DNA of 38,476 bases from JBLIRR01 sp049472395. GTDB taxonomy: Bacteria; SZUA-182; DTGQ01; JBLIRR01. Positions within the stretch are counted from its first letter, which is position 1, and every line of letters starts with the position of its first letter. The notes under the pieces are model-generated. The model saw only the letters and a program-made list of their open reading frames with translations, ran no database searches and was not told the origin of the DNA. Position numbers and translations under genes: made by a program. Below are positions 17,250-25,349 of the stretch, in pieces. Location of the stretch: assembly GCA_049472395.1 (NCBI GenBank), contig JBLIRR010000054.1:1-38476 (forward strand), written 5' to 3'.

Positions 17250-18200
17250 ATGAAATTTTCAATAAAAATAATTGGTGTATCTATAGCTTGTGTCCTAGGC
17301 TTTTTAGCTGTTAATTCTCACGCAAAAAGTCCACGTATTTTAATGTTGTTATGGCAGGAGAGTGCAGGAGCAGAAAGGGGGTTTAAGGATACCATCGCTG
17401 AAAAGCTCCCAGATAAGAAGATAAAATATACCGTTTTTAATATACATAAGAATATAGATCTTTTACATGATTTTTTAACTACCGCACGCGAATCTGACTA
17501 TAATTTAGTGTATACGTATGGTTCTCAAATAACTTCAAAGGTGGCTGAGAATTATCAAACAGTTCCCATTGTGTTTAATATAGTCTATGACCCCATTGGC
17601 TATAAGATTATAGAATCGTGGGATAAAAAACAGCATAATTTGACTGGTGTATCCAATTCTATCTCCACAAATATACAGCTTCAAAAAATAGAGGAGGTTG
17701 TGGGCAAAGGATCAATAGGATTTATTTATAATCCTCTAGATAGAAGGGCTTTAGAATCTAAAAAGGAAATGGAGAGCTATCTTACAGAAAGAGGGTATGA
17801 GTTGATCTCCTTTGAATTTCAGAAGAATTATCGCCCTCTGAATGCTTATTTAAAGAGAATAAAGAACAGCGTAACATGCATATATATTTCATCTGATTGG
17901 CAGATATCAAAGCATATCAAACGTATTTTATCAAGGATTAATCGAAGAAGAATACCCACCTGTGTGACTAGTCTATCATACCTTAACAAAGGGGCATTTT
18001 TATGTATAAGCGCTGAATATTATAAGATGGGGAAAATAGCGGGCGATAGTGCTGTAAAAATCCTTCAGGGTACAAAGCCACTTGATCTGCCTGTTCAACG
18101 GCCATCGCCCTCCGATATAAATTTATTTGTCTCCGCCGTAACGCTCAGAAAGCTCAATATACAATTGCCCAAGAATGTGGATATACATTTTATTCAATAA
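17250..18200 (+). CDS. Periplasmic ABC-type substrate-binding protein (PF04392-like)
   Basis: A 316-residue protein with an N-terminal signal peptide (MKFSIKIIGVSIACVLGFLA then NSHA-K as a cleavage site). The body resembles the ABC_sub_bind family: SDYNLVYTYGSQITSKVAENYQTVPIVFNIVYDP, NLTGVSNSI, KGSIGFIYNPLDRRAL, and a late YYKMGKIAGDSAVKILQG. No permease or ATPase gene is nearby, so it may feed a remote transporter or a sensor. It lies 40 bp downstream of the HesB-like gene on the same strand and probably shares its sigma-54 promoter. Confidence 0.82.
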   Translation: MKFSIKIIGVSIACVLGFLAVNSHAKSPRILMLLWQESAGAERGFKDTIAEKLPDKKIKYTVFNIHKNIDLLHDFLTTARESDYNLVYTYGSQITSKVAENYQTVPIVFNIVYDPIGYKIIESWDKKQHNLTGVSNSISTNIQLQKIEEVVGKGSIGFIYNPLDRRALESKKEMESYLTERGYELISFEFQKNYRPLNAYLKRIKNSVTCIYISSDWQISKHIKRILSRINRRRIPTCVTSLSYLNKGAFLCISAEYYKMGKIAGDSAVKILQGTKPLDLPVQRPSPSDINLFVSAVTLRKLNIQLPKNVDIHFIQ

Positions 18201-18283
18201 AAATTACTCCTTTCTTTATTATTATCCGCCTATTTTCAGTGTCTTTTCTTCATTACATCTTTTTCCCATCATAGAGGAATGAG

Positions 18284-18318
18284 TCTTGTCTGATAATAAT
18301 TTTTCTTGCATGACAAGA
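18284..18318. repeat. Inverted repeat TCTTGTC...GACAAGA, related to the element at 20668
   Basis: Seven-bp arms (18284-18290 and 18312-18318) enclose a 21-nt AT-rich loop, between two convergent genes. Bases 18284-18308 match 20668-20692 at 21 of 25 positions, and most differences are T/C changes. It could be a protein-binding site or a weak terminator; there is no T-tract. Confidence 0.4.
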
Positions 18319-18358
18319 ATCAATGGGGAAAAATTGCAATAAGATTAAATTTATCGAA

Positions 18359-19576
18359 TCAATCAAGGTGTAACTGGCACCAAAACTCTAACATAGCTAT
18401 TTGCCAGAGTTTTGACATTTTTAGTGGTGTCATATGGCGTAGAGGAGATTCAAGCAATGTGCGGATATAATCTTGTCGAAAAATATTACGCGTTCTGCAC
18501 GCATTTGATTCTAACACAGTTCGCACCATATCCAGATAAGGGCCTTGAATATATTTAAGTGCTGGCACTGGAAATGGCCTTTTAGGGCGATCAATCACTT
18601 GTGCAGGTAAAAACTTTCGTGCAGCCTCTTTTAAAATATATTTTCCAATACCGTTATATATCTTCCAATCCGACGGTGTTTTCGCTGCATATTCTACTAT
18701 TTCATGATCTAAAAAAGGTACCCTCGCTTCCAACCCCCAGGCCATAGTCATGTTATCTACTCTTTTCAAAGGATCTTCTACAAGCATTACTGTCGTATCA
18801 AGTCTTAATGCTTTATCTATGGCCTCTTGTGCTCCTTTTTGCTGAAAATGTCGTTTAACAAACTGACGGCTAAAATCTTCGAACACATTGTGAGAACAAA
18901 TTGCCTGGCAGAATTCAGAATGAGAGATATCAAAAAATACACGAGTGTAATCTTCAAGAGCATTATTACTTTCCATTAAGGGTGGATACCACATGTATCC
19001 TCCAAAAATTTCATCAGCACCCTGTCCACTTTGGACTACTTTTATATGTTTACATATTTTTTGAGAGAGTAAGAAGAAGCCGATATTATCGTGGCTCACC
19101 ATTGGTTCAGACATGGTAGTAACGCAATCTTCTAAAGAATCGAGCAATTTTGTGGATCTTATATAGATTTTTTGATGGTCAGTTGCAAAATGATTGGATA
19201 TTAAATCAGAATAATAAAATTCATTTCCCTCCTCATCTTCAATATCCTCAAAGCCGATAGAGAAAGTTTTAATATGAGATTTTCCCGAATAGGCCAATAA
19301 TGCGACAATTAAGCTCGAATCAATACCACCTGATAAAAGTACTCCAACAGGCACATCGGCAATACAACGACGCTCAACAGACTGTGCAAGTAAGTATATT
19401 AATTCATCTTTGAGCTCTTCGTATGGCTTATGTTGATTAGGGATATAAGAGGCGCACCAATAGGTTGTTGCATTGCGGTGATTATTTTGATCAATGATAA
19501 GTAATGATGCAGGAGGTACCTTAAAGATATTTTCTAAGATTGTCAGAGGTGCAGGGACGACAGCGTGAAATGTCAT
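18359..19576 (-). CDS. Asparagine-synthetase-like amidotransferase (NAGGN amidotransferase type), lacking the glutaminase domain
   Basis: A 405-residue protein strongly resembling the C-terminal synthetase half of the N-acetylglutaminylglutamine amide amidotransferases: TFHAVVPAPLTIL, the PP-loop LLSGGIDSSLIV, FSIGFEDIEDEEGNEFYYSDLI, MSEPMVSHD, VVQSGQGADEIFGGYMWYPPL, and WGLEARVPFLDHEIV. Full family members are near 590 residues and begin with a class II glutaminase domain (MCGI...). That domain of about 170-190 residues is missing and I find no trace of it upstream. The protein may use free ammonia, or the gene may be a decayed remnant. Its ATG overlaps the stop of a 40-codon frame (ATGA). 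Confidence 0.82.
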   Translation of the reverse strand: MTFHAVVPAPLTILENIFKVPPASLLIIDQNNHRNATTYWCASYIPNQHKPYEELKDELIYLLAQSVERRCIADVPVGVLLSGGIDSSLIVALLAYSGKSHIKTFSIGFEDIEDEEGNEFYYSDLISNHFATDHQKIYIRSTKLLDSLEDCVTTMSEPMVSHDNIGFFLLSQKICKHIKVVQSGQGADEIFGGYMWYPPLMESNNALEDYTRVFFDISHSEFCQAICSHNVFEDFSRQFVKRHFQQKGAQEAIDKALRLDTTVMLVEDPLKRVDNMTMAWGLEARVPFLDHEIVEYAAKTPSDWKIYNGIGKYILKEAARKFLPAQVIDRPKRPFPVPALKYIQGPYLDMVRTVLESNACRTRNIFRQDYIRTLLESPLRHMTPLKMSKLWQIAMLEFWCQLHLD

Positions 19577-19695
19577 AAAATACAGACTTTTCCCCCATAG
19601 CTTAAAAGATTAGCGGGGGAGGGTTTTCTTCCTAAATTACATTTTTTTGCTTCTCTTAAATTGCTTTTAATGTGTGCTGCGGCATCATTTTCCAT
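19573..19695 (-). CDS. Possible 40-residue protein translationally coupled to the amidotransferase gene
   Basis: A short frame (MENDAAAHIKSNL... ending GGKVCIL) whose TGA overlaps the amidotransferase ATG as ATGA. It lies 23 bp after the stop of the HesB-like copy 2 gene, filling the gap between them. I do not recognise the peptide, and the upstream ribosome site (GACAGAGA) is weak. It could be a real coupling peptide or chance sequence left by the deletion of the glutaminase domain. Confidence 0.4.
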   Translation of the reverse strand: MENDAAAHIKSNLREAKKCNLGRKPSPANLLSYGGKVCIL

Positions 19696-19718
19696 GTAGA
19701 TTCATTTCTCTGTCATTA

Positions 19719-20009
19719 TCATGTAACGTTTTTGAGTGTGAAGCCTGCTTGATTCTTTGATTCATCGTAATCAATTTCCATCCCATCAATATCGGTAGCC
19801 ACCACAGGATCTATGAGCAATACTTTGTCACCATCTTTATCAGTGACTGCTATATGATCATGTTCTCTCTCCCTGCCATAGACCAATGCTAATGTATCTG
19901 GCTTACCCATAGAATAATCAATCCTGAGGAACACATTAGGATATTTGGGCACTCTTTTATCTAATAATTCTATAAGCTTTTCTTGTGCTCTTCTTGTTAC
20001 CTTGACCAT
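19719..20009 (-). CDS. Cysteine-less IscA/HesB-like protein, copy 2
   Basis: A 96-residue paralogue of the protein at 16922: VTRRAQEKLIELLDKR, FLRIDYSMGKPDTLALVYG, REREHDHIAVTDKDGDKVLLIDPVVATDIDGMEIDYD, then AGFTLKNVT. The A-type carrier fold pattern is evident, but again there is not a single Cys, so the normal Fe-S ligands are absent. It heads a minus-strand unit with the short frame and the truncated amidotransferase, and a candidate sigma-54 promoter lies about 65 bp upstream. Function unknown. Confidence 0.75.
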   Translation of the reverse strand: MVKVTRRAQEKLIELLDKRVPKYPNVFLRIDYSMGKPDTLALVYGREREHDHIAVTDKDGDKVLLIDPVVATDIDGMEIDYDESKNQAGFTLKNVT

Positions 20010-20072
20010 TACTACATATCCTTTTCTATTTAAAACCTATTTGTCTCTTTCCTTCTTTTTTTTTAAAATCAA

Positions 20073-20088
20073 TGCAAAAGAGATTCCA
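20073..20088 (-). promoter_or_regulatory. Candidate sigma-54 promoter for HesB-like copy 2
   Basis: Read on the minus strand: TGGAAT-N5-TTGCA, with GG and GC exactly 10 bp apart. The -24 box departs from TGGCAC by two bases, so it is weaker than the other candidates. Transcription would start near 20062, about 50 nt before the start codon at 20009. Confidence 0.5.
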
Positions 20089-20142
20089 GCTTATAGCTAT
20101 AAAGATTTATTAAATAAAATATAAAATTTAATAATCGAAACC

Positions 20143-20514
20143 TTACTCCTCATTATGCAGTATTTTTTTTAAAACATCTTTGAGTGTGTAGTGACTTTCA
20201 TCTATAAAGGTTAAAAAGCGTGGCCGCAGGCGATGGGCAAGGGCGATCAATTCTTCATTGTGCGTGGGAAGAACTATTATAAGGCGAATGTAACTAAAAA
20301 TATCTTTGAGAGAAAGAAGATTGACAAGATCGTCATAATCAGCGACAAAAAGCAGTGCAATAGTGCCACTAATATGACTATGGCGAAGAATAAAGCCCAC
20401 CTCTTCAATAGAGTGGCATTCATAGAGAGCATTATGACTGATGACTGATTCTGCCAAAGTAGAGAGAATATCTGTATTTTCATTCGAATGTTGACTGTAT
20501 AATAATAATTGCAT
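20143..20514 (-). CDS. Degenerate receiver-like small protein
   Basis: A 123-residue protein with alternating strands and helices like a response-regulator receiver: LLLYSQHSNENTDIL, IALLFVADYDDLVNLL, IRLIIVLPTHNEEL, PRFLTFIDESHYTLKDVLKKIL. The acidic pocket and a conventional phosphoacceptor Asp are not evident. It may be a regulatory partner of the sigma-54 activator encoded just upstream. It contains no DNA-binding domain. Assignment rests on fold pattern only. Confidence 0.5.
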   Translation of the reverse strand: MQLLLYSQHSNENTDILSTLAESVISHNALYECHSIEEVGFILRHSHISGTIALLFVADYDDLVNLLSLKDIFSYIRLIIVLPTHNEELIALAHRLRPRFLTFIDESHYTLKDVLKKILHNEE

Positions 20515-20588
20515 AGGGAAATGTCTCTTTTCTGTAATATGTTTACCATTTCATATATTCAATGTTTATACCATCCCCGCTTGATCCG

Positions 20589-20625
20589 TGAAATGTACGG
20601 GAACCCCGTAGGGAGACTCATTTCA
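20589..20625. promoter_or_regulatory. Nested stem-loop (TGAAATG / CATTTCA around TACGGG-AAC-CCCGTA)
   Basis: A perfect 6-bp GC-rich hairpin with a 3-nt loop (20596-20610) is flanked by a second perfect 7-bp pairing (20589-20595 with 20619-20625), with an 8-nt bulge on one side. It lies 75-110 bp upstream of the degenerate receiver gene. No T-tract follows on either strand, so it is not a normal terminator; an operator or RNA element is more likely. Confidence 0.45.
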
Positions 20626-20667
20626 AAGAAATCTGTCTATATTATATTCTTATGATGTAGGAAGAAA

Positions 20668-20692
20668 TCTTGCCTGACAATAATCTGTCTTG
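20668..20692. repeat. 25-bp element related to 18284-18308
   Basis: Matches 18284-18308 at 21 of 25 positions, starting TCTTG and ending TCTTG in both. It contains GACA-N6-TGTC symmetry (20676-20691 region). It lies between the activator gene and the degenerate receiver gene, a place suited to an upstream activator site. Confidence 0.4.
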
Positions 20693-20782
20693 TCTCGCAG
20701 GAAGAGGGGGGTATAAAGAGAAGAAATGATATTAAGGTACACGAATGGTAAACAAAAACCATGATAAGATAGATAAATAATA

Positions 20783-22201
20783 TTAATGAGAGAGAGAAAT
20801 ATTATATTTTTTTAAAAGAGCATATAAACGGGATCTCGACAATCCGGATATGTGACTGGCCCTTGTAGTATCTCCATTTGTATGCGCGATAAGCTCCCTA
20901 AGATACCGGTTCTCAAGTTCTGCGATAGCCTCTTTGCGGAATTTCTGAAGTTGGGGAAAGGCACTTTCTCTCTCTTCCTCTTCCCTGGGGATATCGTGCG
21001 GATTTTTTTCTGTCGCAACATGTGCACTCACCATTTTTGCACGAATTTGGAGAGGTAAATGTTGAGGGAACAGAACAGGTTCATGTTTCGCAGCCACTAT
21101 GGCTCGTTCCAATGCATTTACTAATTCCCGAACATTACCAGGCCACTTATATTGAGGGAGCATTTTGAAGAAATCATGAGAAAACTCTTTCTTTTCAATT
21201 CCATATGCTTTGCAGATTTCGGACATATGATAAATAGCTAAAGGTTTTAAATCTTCGGGTCGATCTCGCAAGGGAGGGAGATTGATAACGAAGGCCTTGA
21301 GACGAAATAATAGATCTTTGCGAAAATGTTTTTGGCTTACCATCTCATCGAGATTTCGATTTGTTGCAGCAATGATTCGGAAATCACTCGTTTGTTTTTT
21401 TCTCCCCCCTACCATTAAAAATGTTTGTCTTTCTAAGACACGTAAAAATTTTTTTTGAATTGCTAAAGGCATTTCCCCAATTTCATCCAAAAAAAGCGTT
21501 CCTCCATCTGCTTGCTTAATCAAACCGTCTTGGGTTTTGTCCGCACCAGTAAATGCCCCTTTTTCATGGCCGAAGAGTGTACTTTCGATTAAAGTTTCAG
21601 GAAGGGCGGCGCAATCAACAACGACAAAATTCTTATGAGCGCGATTGCTTGTATTATGTATTGCAAGTGCAAAAAGCTCTTTTCCTGTGCCTGTCTCTCC
21701 GGTTATCAACACATGACTATCTGATTTAGCAGCTTGTATAACAATTTCCAGACAACTTCTCAAAGGCAAGCTCTCCCCTATAATTCCTTTAAATGAATTT
21801 TTTTCCTTCTCAACAAGGCTATCCTTGGGGACTTTACTGGCATTATATTGAAGAACGCGCATTAAAATAAGATAAATAGCGTGTGGATTGGCAGGTAATT
21901 CAAAATAATCCCACGCTCCATTCTTAATCATACACTCTGCTTCCTCAGGAGTAGTTGACTCACTCATTACAATGACTTCGGGATGGGGGGTAATATTCAT
22001 AAACTTTGGGAGCGCATCAAGTGCTTTGCCATCGGGCATTGTTGATTTAAGAAATATAATATCGAATCTGCGGGTGAAGCACACATTAATACCTTTTATT
22101 AGGGAAGACGCATACGAGATTTCACATCCTTTTTCTCCGGCCTTTTCTGATACTACAGCAAAAAAGTCTTTATTTATATCAATAACAAGAATATTTACCA
22201 T
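20783..22201 (-). CDS. NtrC-family sigma-54-dependent activator with atypical receiver (Lys at the phosphoacceptor site)
   Basis: A 472-residue protein: receiver-like domain (1-115), AAA+ sigma-54 interaction domain (about 140-370) and a C-terminal Fis-type helix-turn-helix (DTTRASHISGLSRSRLYALLKKY). The AAA+ domain is intact, with Walker A GETGTGKE (168-175), GAFTGA loop (215-220), and GGTLFLDEIGEM Walker B. In the receiver the strand beta-3 reads FDIIFLKSTMPDG, so residue 52, normally the phosphorylated Asp, is Lys, and the acidic pair is reduced to one Asp. It may be constitutively active or controlled by protein partners. It is a good candidate to drive the sigma-54 promoters mapped in this window. 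Confidence 0.9.
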   Translation of the reverse strand: MVNILVIDINKDFFAVVSEKAGEKGCEISYASSLIKGINVCFTRRFDIIFLKSTMPDGKALDALPKFMNITPHPEVIVMSESTTPEEAECMIKNGAWDYFELPANPHAIYLILMRVLQYNASKVPKDSLVEKEKNSFKGIIGESLPLRSCLEIVIQAAKSDSHVLITGETGTGKELFALAIHNTSNRAHKNFVVVDCAALPETLIESTLFGHEKGAFTGADKTQDGLIKQADGGTLFLDEIGEMPLAIQKKFLRVLERQTFLMVGGRKKQTSDFRIIAATNRNLDEMVSQKHFRKDLLFRLKAFVINLPPLRDRPEDLKPLAIYHMSEICKAYGIEKKEFSHDFFKMLPQYKWPGNVRELVNALERAIVAAKHEPVLFPQHLPLQIRAKMVSAHVATEKNPHDIPREEEERESAFPQLQKFRKEAIAELENRYLRELIAHTNGDTTRASHISGLSRSRLYALLKKYNISLSH

Positions 22202-22267
22202 TAGAATCTTTCTATTATTTTTTGCTCACTGGTTCTTATTATATCATAAGTGCCTTTAAATATACTA

Positions 22268-22279
22268 ACGAAGCTTCGT
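22268..22279. promoter_or_regulatory. 12-bp palindrome in the divergent promoter region
   Basis: ACGAAGCTTCGT is a perfect palindrome between the divergent activator gene and the acetyltransferase-deacetylase gene. CAGACAAG, the complement of the CTTGTCTG core of the 18284 element, follows at 22286. It may be an operator for either gene. Confidence 0.35.
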
Positions 22280-22394
22280 CTCAAACAGACAAGGTAAAAT
22301 AAAAAGTATTTATTCACGAAAATTCTTTGTATTAAAGGAAACTATTATGTAAAATTTTGGGGAAAAGGCAGGCAGGTTCAAAAGGAAGTAAAAG

Positions 22395-24134
22395 ATGTTC
22401 AGAATACGCAGAATATATGATACCAACAATCCGATAAATAAAAAGGCGGTCACTCAGGTACAGGAAATACTCTATGAGCAGTTCGCGTTAGTGAACTCGA
22501 GGGAAATTGATAGCCTTCCTGATATGCTCAAAAATCCGCTTAAATACCGGTTCCGTTCCATCCTTTTTGTTGCAGACAATTTAAAAGGAAAAGTAAGTGG
22601 ATTTGCCCTGCTTTTGCATGCTTCCGATCTTGATTTCTGTTATCTTGACTATATATCAGCAGCAAAACATTTTACCGGAAGAGGTATCGGCGGAGCCCTG
22701 TATGAACGTGTCAGAGAAGAAGTGGCTATGCTCAAGTCAAAAGGCCTGTTCTTTGAATGTCTGCCGGATGATCCTCTTCTGTGCAAAGACCCTCTTGTGT
22801 TAAAACAAAATAAAAAACGCCTGAAGTTTTATGAAAAATTCGGCGCGAGGCCTATAATACACACTAAATATGAAACTCCAATAAAAGAAGGCAATGATAA
22901 TCCTCCCTATCTTGTCGTCGACACCTTAGGCAAAGACAAAAATTTTACAAAAAATGAGATGCGTCAGATAATAAAAGCCATCTTAGAACGTAAATATCCT
23001 GACGTGTGCAATATAGAGTATATTGACATGGTAATACAATCTATAACCGATGATCCTGTTCAATTAAGACCGGTTAAATATGTAACAAATAAATATATTG
23101 AAATAATAAATAAACCAATGCCCGTCGATAAACTCATTTTTCTGGTTTATAACACCCAACATACTATCCATCATATACAAGAAAGAGGCTATGTGGAATC
23201 ACCTGTGCGTGTTAAAACTATATTATCTTATCTTGATAAGACAGGGCTCTTTCATAATATTCCTCCACGGCATTTTGCCGAGCATCATATTACCGCGGTG
23301 CACGACCGTGGTTTTGTGGATTATTTGCATAAAGTATGTTCTGGGGTCCCTGATAAAGAATCGGTGTATCCCTATGTATTTCCCATACGAAACAATACCC
23401 GACCGCCTAAAGAATTGCCCATGCGTGCCGGATATTATTGTATTGATACTTTCACACCACTTAATAAAAATGCTTATCTTGCTGCGCGCAATGCGGTTAA
23501 CTGCGCGCTTACTGCGGCCCGGACTATACTTGATGGTGCATACCTTGCCTACGCTCTCGTTCGTCCGCCAGGACATCATGCTGAGCGGAATGTATTCGGT
23601 GGTTTCTGTTATTTCAATTCAGCGGCAATTGCCGCGAATTATCTGAGCACGCATGGAAAAGTCGCTATACTTGATATTGATTATCATCATGGGAACGGAC
23701 AACAAGATATTTTTTATACACGGAGCGATGTGCTTACCGTTTCCATTCACGGCCACCCTCGTTTTACCTATCCTTTTTTCAGTGGATTTGTCGAAGAGCG
23801 TGGTGAAAATGAAGGCAAAGGTTACAATATTAATTTCCCTTTGCCCGAAAACGTGTCAACGGAAAAATATATCGACACTCTTATAAGGGCTGTGCAAAAA
23901 ATAAATAAATTTAATCCCAAATTCTTAGTTGTCACGCTTGGCCTTGATACGGCCCGAGGAGATCCGACAGGCACATGGACGCTTAACGCTGATGATTTTA
24001 ATAGAATTGGTATGATAATCGGTGAGCTGCCCTTTTCCACACTTTTTGTGCAGGAAGGCGGATATAAAACTAAAACTATCGGAAAAAACGTACGTTCCTT
24101 CTTTAAAGGTGTATGGTATGGCTCATTCGCATAA
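22395..24134 (+). CDS. Fusion protein: GNAT acetyltransferase domain plus class II HDAC / acetylpolyamine amidohydrolase domain
   Basis: A 579-residue protein with an acetyltransferase of the GNAT fold at the N-terminus (about 1-170) carrying the acetyl-CoA motif HFTGRGIGGALYERV. After a linker comes a full histone-deacetylase-family domain (about 250-575). Its key residues are all present: RPPGHHA with His394/His395, DIDYHHGNG with the zinc ligands Asp429 and His431, DTARGDP with Asp518, and EGGY with Tyr557. The two halves would catalyse opposite reactions, adding and removing acetyl groups, perhaps on a polyamine, amino acid or protein. AAGGAAG precedes the ATG. The gene stands alone on the plus strand, divergent from the activator gene. 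Confidence 0.9.
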   Translation: MFRIRRIYDTNNPINKKAVTQVQEILYEQFALVNSREIDSLPDMLKNPLKYRFRSILFVADNLKGKVSGFALLLHASDLDFCYLDYISAAKHFTGRGIGGALYERVREEVAMLKSKGLFFECLPDDPLLCKDPLVLKQNKKRLKFYEKFGARPIIHTKYETPIKEGNDNPPYLVVDTLGKDKNFTKNEMRQIIKAILERKYPDVCNIEYIDMVIQSITDDPVQLRPVKYVTNKYIEIINKPMPVDKLIFLVYNTQHTIHHIQERGYVESPVRVKTILSYLDKTGLFHNIPPRHFAEHHITAVHDRGFVDYLHKVCSGVPDKESVYPYVFPIRNNTRPPKELPMRAGYYCIDTFTPLNKNAYLAARNAVNCALTAARTILDGAYLAYALVRPPGHHAERNVFGGFCYFNSAAIAANYLSTHGKVAILDIDYHHGNGQQDIFYTRSDVLTVSIHGHPRFTYPFFSGFVEERGENEGKGYNINFPLPENVSTEKYIDTLIRAVQKINKFNPKFLVVTLGLDTARGDPTGTWTLNADDFNRIGMIIGELPFSTLFVQEGGYKTKTIGKNVRSFFKGVWYGSFA

Positions 24135-24188
24135 GAAGTAGTTCTTCAATTAAAAGACATGGCATTTATAAGGCACTTTGCCAATTAA

Positions 24189-25184
24189 TCAAATTCCCAT
24201 TTTTTCTCTAAAATACAACGAAAATCCCTCCATGCAGAACAAAAGTAATAATAATCCAGGTCCAAATATATGTATGGCAAATTTATTAACTGACCCCATA
24301 TTTTTTGAATAGTCATTGGATATAATCAGATTCCAATTTCCCTTTCCTACCTCGACCCTTCTAAAAGCCATTATACAGGCTTTTTTAATTTTATTATTTT
24401 TAAATATACCATATCCCTCATTTTTACCTTTTATATCAGTAAGATTGTCATATTTTTCTTTCATTATGGATTCTATTAGATTTTTCTTAGTATTATCCAT
24501 ATTTATAATATCTTTTACTGATTTTCCTATAAGCTCTTTCTGTGGATGTGCAATAATAATGTTGTCCCTATTATCAAATATCCACGCATATCCTTGATTG
24601 TCATTCATAATAGGCAGAATAAAACGATTAAATAGAGCATCCATCGAAATCGTACATCGTAATATTCCCACAAATTTTTTCTTATAAAATACCGGCTCTA
24701 AAATATATACGCAGAATTGACCATCTTGCTTAAATACTTCACTCACATGGGATTTCCTTTTTTTAAGCACATATTTAACACTCGGATATATACTATAAGA
24801 TTTGCCGTTTAACTTATTGTTTACCGGATAGCATTGCAGCAAAGTACCATCAGCGTCAAGGGCGCTCACCATTTTAATATTGCTTTTGTGTACTCTATAA
24901 AAATCGTATAGACGATAATAGTATCCTTTATTCTTCGTGCTTTGTGTATTTTTTTTATAAACCTTTTGTTGAAAATGGGGATTTCGTGCAAGAACTTTCA
25001 GAGAGTCTGAATACCCCCTGATATATTGTTCCATCCCTTTAACAGTGGATCTTGCGGTGACTAAAAGTTGTTGTTGAGTCTCATGAATGATTGAATCTTT
25101 GAATTTATTAAAATATAATAGAGTATAATATACAATTACAATAGTAATGCATATCATAAACAGACCAATAATTTTTAATTTCAT
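24189..25184 (-). CDS. Membrane-anchored double-Cache sensor protein without output domain
   Basis: A 331-residue protein with a transmembrane helix at residues 5-26, a large extracytoplasmic dCache-like domain (VSALDADGTLLQCYPVN, VLEPVFYKKKFVGILRCTISMDALF, GYAWIFDNRDNIIIAHPQKELIGKSV) and a second membrane helix close to the C-terminus (FGPGLLLLLFCMEGFSLYF). The chain stops about ten residues after that helix, so the kinase, cyclase or chemoreceptor module normally attached to such sensors is missing. It could hand a signal to a partner through the membrane or be a truncated receptor. Nothing resembling an output domain is found downstream. Confidence 0.75.
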   Translation of the reverse strand: MKLKIIGLFMICITIVIVYYTLLYFNKFKDSIIHETQQQLLVTARSTVKGMEQYIRGYSDSLKVLARNPHFQQKVYKKNTQSTKNKGYYYRLYDFYRVHKSNIKMVSALDADGTLLQCYPVNNKLNGKSYSIYPSVKYVLKKRKSHVSEVFKQDGQFCVYILEPVFYKKKFVGILRCTISMDALFNRFILPIMNDNQGYAWIFDNRDNIIIAHPQKELIGKSVKDIINMDNTKKNLIESIMKEKYDNLTDIKGKNEGYGIFKNNKIKKACIMAFRRVEVGKGNWNLIISNDYSKNMGSVNKFAIHIFGPGLLLLLFCMEGFSLYFREKMGI

Positions 25185-25349
25185 TGCACAATTATTCCTT
25201 ATACCATAATTAAATCCTAGATATTCTTATCGGCATTAGTGTGACTTTTATTCCCTACTTTTCGAGTTCAAGTTTTTTATGATTTTATTGTTTAAATGGG
25301 ATCTCGATTATGTTTTGTGTGTTTCAATTGGAAATAATAATTCAAAAAA

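Noticed and set aside
24160..24188. TGGCA...TGCCA inverted repeat after the deacetylase gene as terminator or sigma-54 site
   Set aside because: The arms are short, no T-tract follows, and GG-to-GC spacing does not fit a -24/-12 element.
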